Shown: one piece after another, positions 1-8,245 of the stretch
Position numbering within the stretch: the stretch's first letter is position 1
How the letters are laid out: each line of letters begins with the position of its first letter
Assembly: GCA_937960895.1 (NCBI GenBank)
Contig: CALCJD010000001.1
Coordinates: forward strand, 1 to 64,000
Direction: 5' to 3'
Source: an uncultured Spartobacteria bacterium
GTDB taxonomy: Bacteria > Verrucomicrobiota > Verrucomicrobiia > Chthoniobacterales > Terrimicrobiaceae
DNA: 64,000 nucleotides
Translations under genes and position numbers: made by a program
The notes under the pieces: generated by a model
The model's input: only the letters and a program-made list of their open reading frames with translations
Told to the model about the DNA's origin: nothing
Databases searched by the model: none

Positions 1-2
1 CG

Positions 3-1931
3 CCGCGCCCTGTCACCGCCACACCACGGCCCGCCGTGGCCACAGCCACTCCGGCGGCCACTCCGGCAGCCACGCCCACGGCTGTTCCCCAAGCTACGCC
101 CAAGGTGGCTGCGGCGACGCCGGTTTCCACCGCCGCGCAGCCGATCCCGCGTCCGGCGGCCGCCGCCCCGACCCCGGCACAGGCCACACCGGCGCAGGCG
201 AAACCCGTTCAGGCCTCCCCGAAGGTGGCCGCCGCCAGGGCGGTTCCGGCGGCCAAGCCGACCCCTTCCGCACAGCCGGCCGCACCCAGCTCCGAGATGG
301 AAATGGCCCCCGACGAATTGGTGGGCATGACGATTGGCGACTATCAGGTTGAGGCCAAGATCGGCGAGGGAACTCAGGGGGGCATCTACCGCGCCACCCA
401 GGCCAAGATGGGCCGGCAGGTGCGCTTCTACGCCCTGGATCGTACCCGCGCCCAGGATCCGGCGGAAATCCAGCGCTTCATTGCGAACGCCAGCATGAAG
501 GCCAACGTTTCGCACCCTTCGATTTTTGCGGTCTACGAAGCGGGCGAAAGCAATGGCATCTATTTTTATTCCTGTGAATACGTGCCGTGCCGTTCCCTTC
601 GGCAGATCCGCGAAAGCGGACAGCTGATCAACGAACAAACGGCCCTGCAATGCATGAAGGTGGCGTCCGAGGTGCTCGGATACTTCGCGCAGCAGAACGT
701 CACGCACAACATCATTTCGGAGAACTCCATCCTCATCGGACCGCACAACCGTCCGCGCATCGCCAACATCGCCGTGTATGAGGCGCGGGAGGCCTTTGAC
801 ATGGCGGGGGAAATGGCCCGGCTCGGCGCGGTGATCGCCAGCGTGCTGCCCGAGGATTCCGAAGCGCTTGGCATCCGGCAGCTGGCCGTGGAGCTGGCCA
901 TCGGACAACGCACCTTCCCGAACTGGCCCGCGCTGACGCAGGCGGTGGCGGCCCTTGAGCCCAAGATCGCCCCGCAGGACGCCTACAAGCTGGACGCCCA
1001 GGAGCGCGCCGCCATCCGCATGGTGGAGGAGGCCAAGAAGAAGCAGAAGCGGTCCATGATCATCAGCACGGCCGTTTCCCTGTCCCTTCTGGCCCTGGCT
1101 CTCTTCACCGTCTGGTATTTCTTCTTCCGTCCCAAGGGCGCCGTCGTGCGCGACCTGGAGGAAATGGTCGAAATCCCCGCCGGCGAATTCATCTATCAGG
1201 ACGGCGAAAAGGTTTACCTGCCGACCTTCTACATCGACAAATACGAGGTCACCATCGGGCAATACGCCGAGTTCCTGGACTATCTGGAGAAGCATCCGGA
1301 GGAGGAACCGAAATTCGCGCACCCGGATCAGCCCAAGGGCAAGTCCCACGTGCCGCTCAAATGGGCGGACGAGGTGGAAATCAAAAACCCCGGTTATTAC
1401 ACCCGCGCAAAGAAATACGGCCGATATCAGGGCGTGCCCCTGGATGTGAACAGTCCGGTCTTCAACATCGACTGGTACGACGCCTACGCCTACGCCAAGT
1501 GGAAGGGCCGCCGCCTGCCCACCGAGCAGGAATGGGAAAAGGCCGCCCGGGGGCCGAACGGCAGAAAATATCCGTGGGGCAACGAACCGGACGACAAGAA
1601 GGCCAACACCGGAAAGGATCTCACTCCGAAGTGGTCCGAAGGCGGCAAGATCGACAAATGGCCGGCCTGGTCGCCGGTGGACGCCGTCACCACGGACGTC
1701 AGCGAATACAAGGTGTACGGCATGGCGGGCAATGTGAGCGAATGGACCGCCACCATGGCGCCCGATCCGGAGATGCCGAGTGCGAAGGTGCCGGTGATTC
1801 GCGGCGGCAACTGGCGCACGCCCGAATACATCCTGACGCGCCGGGTGCTGAAACTGCCCCCGGGCGGCCAGGACATCGCCCTCGGTTTCCGCACCGCGTC
1901 GGACACCCCGCCCGCCAAGACCAAAAAATAA
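3..1931 (+). CDS. Membrane pseudokinase with C-terminal FGE-sulfatase-fold domain (5' end outside window)
   Basis: The frame is open to the left edge, so the N-terminus is missing; the GTG at 36 is only an internal codon. Counting from that codon: residues 1-90 are an Ala/Pro/Thr-rich linker with repeated ATP and TPAQA units; about 103-310 is a Ser/Thr-kinase fold; 341-364 is one membrane helix; about 377-625 is an FGE-sulfatase (SUMF1-type) domain with the WEKAARG, YPWGNE, GNVSEW and RGGNW blocks. The kinase looks inactive: the VAIK lysine is missing (VRFYALD), the HRD aspartate aligns with Asn (THNIISEN) and no DFG is seen. The FGE domain lacks the catalytic cysteines, so formylglycine formation is not expected. 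Topology suggests a cytoplasmic pseudokinase and an external FGE domain. Stop and next start are directly adjacent (TAA-ATG). Role unknown. Confidence 0.85.
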   Translation, partial: PRPVTATPRPAVATATPAATPAATPTAVPQATPKVAAATPVSTAAQPIPRPAAAAPTPAQATPAQAKPVQASPKVAAARAVPAAKPTPSAQPAAPSSEMEMAPDELVGMTIGDYQVEAKIGEGTQGGIYRATQAKMGRQVRFYALDRTRAQDPAEIQRFIANASMKANVSHPSIFAVYEAGESNGIYFYSCEYVPCRSLRQIRESGQLINEQTALQCMKVASEVLGYFAQQNVTHNIISENSILIGPHNRPRIANIAVYEAREAFDMAGEMARLGAVIASVLPEDSEALGIRQLAVELAIGQRTFPNWPALTQAVAALEPKIAPQDAYKLDAQERAAIRMVEEAKKKQKRSMIISTAVSLSLLALALFTVWYFFFRPKGAVVRDLEEMVEIPAGEFIYQDGEKVYLPTFYIDKYEVTIGQYAEFLDYLEKHPEEEPKFAHPDQPKGKSHVPLKWADEVEIKNPGYYTRAKKYGRYQGVPLDVNSPVFNIDWYDAYAYAKWKGRRLPTEQEWEKAARGPNGRKYPWGNEPDDKKANTGKDLTPKWSEGGKIDKWPAWSPVDAVTTDVSEYKVYGMAGNVSEWTATMAPDPEMPSAKVPVIRGGNWRTPEYILTRRVLKLPPGGQDIALGFRTASDTPPAKTKK

Positions 1932-2858
1932 ATGGTCGCGCGTTCCCTCGCCCTCACCGCGGTCTGGCTGCTGGGGCTGGCGGCCACCGCCAGCGCCCAG
2001 GTCAAGGTGGACATCTCGTTCCGTCGGACGCTTTACATGATGTATGAGCCCCTCGTCTGCACGGTGACCATCCAGAACCTGAGCAGCCGCACGCTGGACC
2101 TCGAGGATACGCCGCGGGACAAATGGTTCGGCATCCTGGTGGAGTCGGTGGACGGACGCCCCCTGCCGCCGATCAATCCGAACTACAGCAACGAGCCCCT
2201 CAGTCTGGAACCGGGGAAAACGGTGAAGCGGGCGATCAATCTGACCCCGCTTTTTCCGTTCGAGTTCGGCACCTACCGCGTGCGTGCCACGATTTATTCG
2301 AAACAGCTCGGACGCTACTTTTCATCCCAGCCGCTCAATGTGGAGATCACCGAAGGACGGAAAATCTTCGAGGAAACCGTGGGCGTGCCTGAAGGCGCCG
2401 GTTCCGGCGCCACCCGCACCTTCACCCTGCTGGTGCACCGCCTGCCGTCCACCACCGTTCTCTACCTGCGCGTGCGTGACCCGGACGCCGGACGCATCTA
2501 TTGCACCGTTCCCCTGGGTCGTCTGGTCACATTCGGAAGCCCCGAGGTGCAGTTCGACCACAATAATCACATCCACGTGCTGCAAAACGCGGCGCCGAGG
2601 ATTTTCCTCCACACCGAAGCCGACATCAACGGCAAGGTGTTGAAACAACAGGGCATCCAGGCCGAGAAGGTGCGTCCGGCCCTCACCCGCCGTCCCGACG
2701 GATCGGTGGTCGCCCAGGGCGGCGTGCCGTTTGATCCCAAGGCCACCCCTCCGGCCCAGCAACTTCCCAAGCTCACGGATCGTCCGGTGCCGCTGCCGAC
2801 ACCCCAGGGCAAACCCACGCCGGAGGACAAGCGCCCGGAAAACCTGCTGTCCCGCTAG
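1932..2858 (+). CDS. Exported protein of unknown function, paired with the pseudokinase/FGE protein
   Basis: This 308-residue protein begins with a clear signal peptide (hydrophobic stretch at 5-20, cleavage likely after ASAQ). The mature part looks beta-rich: residues 25-120 discuss like an Ig-like or intracellular-proteinase-inhibitor-type sandwich (LVCTVTIQNLSSRTLDL, then EPGKTVKRAINLTPLFPFEFGTY split by loops), followed by a second beta region to about 235 and a Pro-rich tail. No catalytic motif is seen. The ATG follows the upstream stop with no gap and no separate ribosome site, so the two genes are almost certainly translated together and probably work on the same surface structure. Function not recognised. 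Confidence 0.7.
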   Translation: MVARSLALTAVWLLGLAATASAQVKVDISFRRTLYMMYEPLVCTVTIQNLSSRTLDLEDTPRDKWFGILVESVDGRPLPPINPNYSNEPLSLEPGKTVKRAINLTPLFPFEFGTYRVRATIYSKQLGRYFSSQPLNVEITEGRKIFEETVGVPEGAGSGATRTFTLLVHRLPSTTVLYLRVRDPDAGRIYCTVPLGRLVTFGSPEVQFDHNNHIHVLQNAAPRIFLHTEADINGKVLKQQGIQAEKVRPALTRRPDGSVVAQGGVPFDPKATPPAQQLPKLTDRPVPLPTPQGKPTPEDKRPENLLSR

Positions 2859-2941
2859 ACGCAACACCTGTCGCCTTCTTGCGACATTTGTCGTCATGGC
2901 CACCCTTTCCAATCCCCCGCCCCCCGCGTTTTGATCAAACA

Positions 2942-4762
2942 ATGCGCCGTATCAACCAATTCCTCCTCCAGCACTCCCTCCGCCTTCGTGAGAATCCCTG
3001 TGTCAGTCCGGACTTCTGCCTCGACTGGCCGTCCCTGAGCTCCCGGCTGGCCTCCGGAGCCGGTGTGACGCATCACAGCGCCAGCCGTTTTTCGATCAGG
3101 GGCGGCACCGTCTGGCTGGCGGAGGACGAAACCGGGGATTGTGCGTGGGTCCATGAAGGTCCCCAGGCCCCGGAACTCGAATCCGGCATTTCCCTTCCCG
3201 GCGGCAAAACCGCCTTTCCGGCCACCTACGAAAACCTGGTGCGTTTGAAAAACCTCGTCCAGGAAGCCGATCCGGAATCCACCGTCTTTCCCACGGCTTC
3301 GGGATCCCTTCGCCGCCAAAGTCTGGGCATCGGCTCGCGGTTCACCACGCTTCACTGGCCGGGCGTCTGCTGGGCGATGAAGGAACTCGGCCTGAGTGTC
3401 ACCGCCTGCCAGAACAGCATTCCCCGCGAGCTGGTGTATGACACGGAGGAAATGATGGCCGGCCGGCTCGGCAAGATCGCCTTCCCCTTCATCGGCTGCG
3501 ATGTGCCGGAAGGACACCAGGGGCAGAGCGTGCAGGGACTGGCCCATGGCGCGATCCTCACCTATCTGAAGAAAGGTTTCCACCTCACGCGCATCCCGTG
3601 GGGATTCAACGCGGACCACCAGCCGATCGGCGGGGCATTCGACACGCGCGAGGACAAACTCGTCGAAGGCAGCCTGTTTGCGAGTTACATCACCTTCGAT
3701 CTGTCCCCGGAGCTCTCCTGCACGACCCTTCCGGACACCCCGGAGGCCCGCGCGGCCTGGGTGCGGCGGGAAATTCCGGAAGCGCTCCTTTCCGCCCTGC
3801 GCCAGGGACTGCAGACGGTGGGGGTGGCCATCCCGGATGCCGATCTGCACACCCTCCTCTGCACGGTCTGGCCGGCGCTCTTGAAAATGAAGCGCCGCGA
3901 CGAAAAATACCGCGCCATTCGCGAAGCCTCCTTCACCACCGAAATCGGCCGCGCCTATGTGCGGGAGTTGAGCATCGACGAACTCCCCGGTCTTACCACG
4001 CCGGAAACCCTTGCCACACTGCTCATCCTCTGCCGCGAAATGGGCATGCCGGTCCAGTTCGCAGCGCCCGCCTTCGGCTTTCAGAAAAACCTTCCCTACC
4101 CCGACAACGCCGCCCTCGAAACCATGGTGGGACGCGCCTGGAAAATCTGCGAACCGCTCGGGGTCAGCATCGGTTTTCATTCGGGATCCGGAAAATCCGC
4201 GGAGAACTATCAGGTGCTCGGCCGGGTCACCGGCGGCCATCTGGAAATCAAAACCAGCGGACGCTACACCTACGAAATGGGACGCGCCCTGGCGGCATCC
4301 TCCCACCCCGCCGACCAGGCCCTCTGGAACGACTGGCATGCCTTCACGCGGCGACTTGCGGTGCAGGGCGCATTCAGCACGGATGCCACGGAGCAAAAGA
4401 TGGCCCGCGGATTCATCCTGCAGACCCTCACCGGAGCCGGAGAGGAAATCTTTGCCTCGCCGGAAACCTGCCTCGCCGCACTGGAGTCCCGTCCGCCGTC
4501 CCCCGAGGACGTGTACTGGTTCGAATACAACTTCCTCTTTGTTCTCGCCGCCGAAGGCCGCGCCGACAAGGCCGCGCTCGGCGATCACAGCGAGGCCGGA
4601 TACCGCCAGCGCGCGCGCTTTTACAGCATCAGCGGGGAGGCCCGCCGCCTTTTCGCCCGCCGCGTCGCCGAATACATCATCTTCCTCGCGGAAACCACCG
4701 GACTCTGCACCGCCGACAAAGCCCGCCAAGCCCGCCAGGCCCTGGAACACGCGGAGTTTTAG
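2942..4762 (+). CDS. Tagaturonate epimerase-like protein (UxaE family, tentative)
   Basis: This is a 606-residue cytoplasmic protein. The ATG at 2942 (MRRINQF) is preferred over a weak in-frame codon at 2879, because the extra 21 residues are Pro-rich and unlike a protein start. The C-terminal half carries IGFHSGSGK and, about 20 residues later, GHLEIKTSGRYTYEMGRAL. These resemble the HSGS(D)K and hLEIKTAGT blocks remembered from tagaturonate epimerase UxaE of hexuronate catabolism. No signal peptide and no Shine-Dalgarno are visible. If the call is right the product interconverts tagaturonate and fructuronate. The protein is longer than the roughly 480 residues expected, so a related sugar-acid epimerase is also possible. 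Confidence 0.5.
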   Translation: MRRINQFLLQHSLRLRENPCVSPDFCLDWPSLSSRLASGAGVTHHSASRFSIRGGTVWLAEDETGDCAWVHEGPQAPELESGISLPGGKTAFPATYENLVRLKNLVQEADPESTVFPTASGSLRRQSLGIGSRFTTLHWPGVCWAMKELGLSVTACQNSIPRELVYDTEEMMAGRLGKIAFPFIGCDVPEGHQGQSVQGLAHGAILTYLKKGFHLTRIPWGFNADHQPIGGAFDTREDKLVEGSLFASYITFDLSPELSCTTLPDTPEARAAWVRREIPEALLSALRQGLQTVGVAIPDADLHTLLCTVWPALLKMKRRDEKYRAIREASFTTEIGRAYVRELSIDELPGLTTPETLATLLILCREMGMPVQFAAPAFGFQKNLPYPDNAALETMVGRAWKICEPLGVSIGFHSGSGKSAENYQVLGRVTGGHLEIKTSGRYTYEMGRALAASSHPADQALWNDWHAFTRRLAVQGAFSTDATEQKMARGFILQTLTGAGEEIFASPETCLAALESRPPSPEDVYWFEYNFLFVLAAEGRADKAALGDHSEAGYRQRARFYSISGEARRLFARRVAEYIIFLAETTGLCTADKARQARQALEHAEF

Positions 4763-4817
4763 AACGAAACGGGTTCCCGGCCGGCCCAAATTTTTTTCCG
4801 GTCACCGCAATTTTCAA

Positions 4818-4846
4818 TTGTGCAATCGGTTGCACCTCAGTATATC
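4818..4846 (+). promoter_or_regulatory. Candidate leaderless promoter for the PEP-CTERM gene at 4854
   Basis: TTGTGC (4818-4823), a 17-base spacer and TATATC (4841-4846). Only 7 bases separate the -10 box from the ATG at 4854, so transcription should begin at or next to the start codon. Confidence 0.55.
4820..4835. promoter_or_regulatory. Perfect dyad operator gtgcaa-tcgg-ttgcac
   Basis: Six-base perfect inverted repeat with a 4-base centre, lying across the -35 box and spacer of the 4854 promoter. The position suits a repressor such as a LacI- or GntR-type protein; the regulator is not known. Confidence 0.45.
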
Positions 4847-4853
4847 CACCCGT

Positions 4854-5822
4854 ATGTGCAACCAGACGCATAGCGGATGGATGGGATTGATGGCTCTTCT
4901 CATCGTCAGCTCCGCCTCCCCCTCAGGCGCCACGACAACGGTCAACGGCATTGAATATCTCAATCTGACGAACACCACGATCATCGCCTCTTCCCCGAGC
5001 GCGACGATTGCTCCGGATACGATGGAGGTGGACTTGGACGGTGAGTCCACCACCATTTCCGCGGGCTTTCTCAACGGGGCCCTCTTTCGACAGGGGCTTC
5101 CGACCGACCCGGTGAATTCCTCCGGATCGGGAAACTTTCGCGATCTTTACAACATTCAGAACAACGGCGTGGAGTCCGGCTACAACCGAAACGGCGCGGG
5201 CAACGCCTCCGTTCCCGGGGGGTTTAATCCCTACATCCGGGTGGGCGATCTGATCCCGGACGCCTCGGGGTTGTATTATGTTTTCGCCTTGGATATCAAC
5301 GAACCCGACAACGGGAAGGACAACTGGCTGGTGCTGGATGAACTTCGTCTCTATGTCGGCGGAACGACGGATCCCTCTCCGCTGCCCTCGGTGGCCAATG
5401 TGGACTCGCTGGGCTCGCTCGTCTGGGATCTGGATGGCGGCGGAACACAGCGTCACGTCCTGCTCGACTACGCGGCCGGCAGCAGCGGGAGTGGAAGAAT
5501 GGACCTTTGGGTGTTCATTCCTGTGAGCAGTTTTGCGGGCTATTCCAGCGACCAATACGTCTATCTTTACAGTTCGTTCGGCAACCTGGGCTTCACCGAT
5601 TCGGTTTCCAACCGGAATTGGGGAGGGAATGCCGGAGCGGAACAATGGGCTTTGGCGACGACATCAACGCCGGTTGACCTTGTGGTTCCTCCCGAACCCG
5701 TCGTCCCGAGTTCCCTTCCCGAGGATCCGGTCATTCCGGTTCCCGAACCCACCACGGCCGCGTCGGTCACCGTCGGATTGCTGACGCTGGCCGCTCTGCG
5801 TCGCCGCCGTTCCACGCGGTAG
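4854..5822 (+). CDS. PEP-CTERM sorting-domain exported protein
   Basis: This 322-residue protein starts MCNQTHSGWMGLMALLIV, a signal peptide ending near SPSGA. The body is rich in Gly, Ser, Asn and Asp and looks like a secreted beta protein; no enzymatic motif is seen. Residues ~295-322 form a typical PEP-CTERM tail: VPEPTT, a hydrophobic helix (ASVTVGLLTLAAL) and an Arg cluster (RRRRSTR), which exosortase systems recognise. No exosortase gene lies in the window. The longer upstream frame is rejected because the composition changes sharply before 4854 and a good promoter ends 7 bases ahead of this ATG. Substrate or partner unknown. Confidence 0.8.
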   Translation: MCNQTHSGWMGLMALLIVSSASPSGATTTVNGIEYLNLTNTTIIASSPSATIAPDTMEVDLDGESTTISAGFLNGALFRQGLPTDPVNSSGSGNFRDLYNIQNNGVESGYNRNGAGNASVPGGFNPYIRVGDLIPDASGLYYVFALDINEPDNGKDNWLVLDELRLYVGGTTDPSPLPSVANVDSLGSLVWDLDGGGTQRHVLLDYAAGSSGSGRMDLWVFIPVSSFAGYSSDQYVYLYSSFGNLGFTDSVSNRNWGGNAGAEQWALATTSTPVDLVVPPEPVVPSSLPEDPVIPVPEPTTAASVTVGLLTLAALRRRRSTR

Positions 5823-5862
5823 GCGGCGGAAATCGCCGCTTCCCCGGACAGCCCCGTTTTCG

Positions 5863-6918
5863 CTACCGGCCTTCGTTCGACGTCCGGGCGGTGTCCCTGG
5901 CCGAAAAGGCCGCCAGCGCGCGCACCGGCATGGCATTCAACGCCCGCACGCGTTCGAAAATCCCGGGAGAAACCTCGGGCTGTTTGGCGTAGGCGTTGAA
6001 GATCATCTCCAGTTTTGCATCGAGGTTGTCGATGTAGTGCAGGGCAATGGCTTCGGGCGTCTTGGGTTCCACCGGCGAGCCGTATTCGAGTTCGCCGTGA
6101 TGGGAAGCGATGAGGTGCAGCAGGTGCAGGCGGACATCCTCGGAGGCCGGGGTGAGGTTTTTCCACTCATCGAGCGGCAGTTTGCGCCAGAGGACGTTGG
6201 CCAGTTCGATGCCGATGCTGATGTGGCCGAGCAGTTCGCCCCGCAATTCGCGCGGCATGTCAAAGCCGTTTTCGGGCGGACACATTTCCCAGAGTTTGCC
6301 GCTGTCGTGAAAAAGGACGCCGGTCAAAAGCAAATCGCGATTGAGAGCCGGGTAGGCCACGCAGAGGCAGTCGGCGGAACGCATCATCTGGGCGGTATGC
6401 CGGAGCAGTCCGCCGCGGAAGGCGTGATGGTTGTGCCGCGCCGCGGCGGCCCGGCGGAAACGCGGACCAAACTCGTCGAGAAAGGCCTGGGCCAGGGCGC
6501 GAAGACGGGGATCGGACAGACTTTCCACCAGCGTGGTGATGGTGGCGTAATCCGCCTCGTTGGCCGCGCGGGTGGTTTCGTCCCCCTCAAAAAGCTCCTG
6601 CGTCTCCGCCGGCGTCAGCGGACGGAGGACCCAGCGCTGCGCCTCGAGCCCGTAGGAACTCAGGCCAAATTCCCCCTCCACCCGGACGGTGTCGCCTTTT
6701 TCCAGCTCCGCACAGGCGTTGAAGTTCGGCGAGTTGCTCCAGCCTTTCAGCGAGAGGGAATCGGTGCCGTCGCGGAGCCGGAGTTCATAATACGGTTTGC
6801 CGTTGCGGTCCTCCTTGCGCACCACCTCCTCGACCTGCGCGTGGATGCGGGCGCCCAGGGTTCCCGCGCGGGCTTCGGTTCGAATTTGCGCGATGGTTTT
6901 GCGGGCGGGGTCGGGCAT
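5863..6918 (-). CDS. OB-fold/HD-domain phosphohydrolase (YhaM-like 3'-5' exoribonuclease)
   Basis: A 351-residue cytoplasmic protein. Residues ~15-105 match an OB fold (IHAQVEEVVRKEDRNGKPYYE... then VRVEGEF), which in this family binds nucleic acid. Residues ~155-310 form an HD domain with metal-ligand signatures HHAFRGGLLRHT, FHDSGKLWE, LGHISIGIE and ASHHGELEYGSP. This OB-HD order is that of YhaM/CBF1-type 3'-5' exonucleases, which trim RNA or DNA with Mn2+. The ATG at 6918 (MPDPARK) is chosen because the upstream 18 residues are unconserved-looking. It stands alone, convergent with the PEP-CTERM gene. The class is firm, the exact substrate is inferred. Confidence 0.75.
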   Translation of the reverse strand: MPDPARKTIAQIRTEARAGTLGARIHAQVEEVVRKEDRNGKPYYELRLRDGTDSLSLKGWSNSPNFNACAELEKGDTVRVEGEFGLSSYGLEAQRWVLRPLTPAETQELFEGDETTRAANEADYATITTLVESLSDPRLRALAQAFLDEFGPRFRRAAAARHNHHAFRGGLLRHTAQMMRSADCLCVAYPALNRDLLLTGVLFHDSGKLWEMCPPENGFDMPRELRGELLGHISIGIELANVLWRKLPLDEWKNLTPASEDVRLHLLHLIASHHGELEYGSPVEPKTPEAIALHYIDNLDAKLEMIFNAYAKQPEVSPGIFERVRALNAMPVRALAAFSARDTARTSNEGR

Positions 6919-7123
6919 GGAAATTTTTAACCACGGATCCCGCGGATCGGCACGGATAAAACAGCGGCCCATTCGCGTCCGTCCGCCCTTCGCGGCCTCT
7001 TGCCCGCCTCCCGGGGAAGACCAAGAGGATTTTACCGCGGATGAAGGGGCCGGCGCGGATGAACAGCGGGGATGACCCCCGGGCCTGCGCGCTGCGGATC
7101 CCGGTTCGACCTGCGGCCGCCGG

Positions 7124-8209
7124 TCAGTTCAACAACTGATACCAGGTGCTGCGCCGGCGCGGTTCGTAACCCGCCTCGCGAATCAGGTGTTCAATGTCGT
7201 CCTTGGTGAGGCGGAACGTGGTGCCCGCGCTGGAGACGACATTTTCCTCCATCATCACGCTGCCGAAGTCATTGGCGCCATATTTGAGCGCCACCTGCCC
7301 GATTTTCGGACCCTGCGTCACCCAGGAACTCTGGATGTTCTCGAAATTGTCGAGAAAGATGCGCGAGAGGGCCTGCATCCGCAGGTATTCGGCGGAGGTC
7401 ACGGTTTCCGCCTTCAGGCGGGTGTTTTCCGGCTGGAAGGTCCAGCAGATGAAGGCGGTGAAGCCCCCGGTTTCATCCTGCAGGTCGCGGAGCCGCTGCA
7501 AATGCTCCAGCCGATCCTCGAGGGTTTCCACATGACCGAACATCATGGTGGCGCTGGACCGCATGCCCAGCCCGTGGGCGATGCGCATCACCTCCAGCCA
7601 GTGATCGCTGTCACACTTGAGCGGCGCAATGCGATTGCGCACGGAATCGACGAGGATTTCCCCTCCCCCGCCCGGAATGGATCCCAGACCGGCCTCCTTG
7701 AATTTGGCGATCACCTCGGCCAGCGGCATGCCGAAAATCTGGGAGAAGTGGTTGAACTCCGGCGGACTGAACCCGTGGATGTTGATGTGGGGGTATTTCT
7801 CGCGGATGTGCGAGAGCATGTTCAGATAAAAATCGATGCCCAGCTTGGGATGGTGGCCGCCCTGCAGGAGCACCTGAACACCGCCCTCGGCGGAAAGCTC
7901 GTCCAGTTTCTGATCCAACTGCTCGGTGGTCAGCACGTAGTGGTCGTCGTCCCGTTCCGTGCGGTAGAAGGCGCAAAACTTGCAATAAACGTTGCAGACG
8001 TTGGTGTAATTGATGTTGCGGTCGATGATGTAGGTCACCACCTCGCCGCCGCGCCCTCCGTAGGCCGCCTCCTTGGCCGCCATCCGGCGGCGGTCCGCCA
8101 GGATGCCCAGTTCCTGAAGCGGAAGGCGATACAACTCCCGCGCCTCGTCACGATTGATCCGCTCTCCGTCCAGGACCTTCCCGGTCACCTCCTCTAAAGT
8201 CACTGCCAT
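7124..8209 (-). CDS. mqnC: Cyclic dehypoxanthinyl futalosine synthase
   Basis: A 361-residue radical SAM enzyme of the futalosine route to menaquinone; it cyclises dehypoxanthinyl futalosine. The 4Fe-4S motif is CNVYCKFC (CxxxCxxC) inside NINYTNVC...CAFYR, typical of MqnC. Other family blocks are LQGGHHPKLGIDFY, HGFSPPEF, IPGGGGEILV and MMFGHVE. The ATG at 8209 is supported by a promoter directly in front of it (TTGACC, 17 bases, CATACT, 7 bases, ATG), so the mRNA is probably leaderless. The gene is divergent from the MASE1 kinase. Other mqn genes are not in the window, so the pathway must be scattered in this genome. Confidence 0.92.
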   Translation of the reverse strand: MAVTLEEVTGKVLDGERINRDEARELYRLPLQELGILADRRRMAAKEAAYGGRGGEVVTYIIDRNINYTNVCNVYCKFCAFYRTERDDDHYVLTTEQLDQKLDELSAEGGVQVLLQGGHHPKLGIDFYLNMLSHIREKYPHINIHGFSPPEFNHFSQIFGMPLAEVIAKFKEAGLGSIPGGGGEILVDSVRNRIAPLKCDSDHWLEVMRIAHGLGMRSSATMMFGHVETLEDRLEHLQRLRDLQDETGGFTAFICWTFQPENTRLKAETVTSAEYLRMQALSRIFLDNFENIQSSWVTQGPKIGQVALKYGANDFGSVMMEENVVSSAGTTFRLTKDDIEHLIREAGYEPRRRSTWYQLLN

Positions 8210-8216
8210 ATTTCCC

Positions 8217-8245
8217 AGTATGACACCGCCGGCCCGGGGGGTCAA
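8217..8245 (-). promoter_or_regulatory. Candidate leaderless promoter of mqnC
   Basis: Read on the minus strand: TTGACC (8245-8240), 17-base spacer, CATACT (8222-8217), then 7 bases to the ATG at 8209. The predicted transcript starts at or beside the start codon. Confidence 0.55.

Noticed and set aside
3..1931. FGE-fold protein as maturase for the sulfatase at 39738
   Set aside because: The active-site cysteines of formylglycine-generating enzymes are absent from the C-terminal block.
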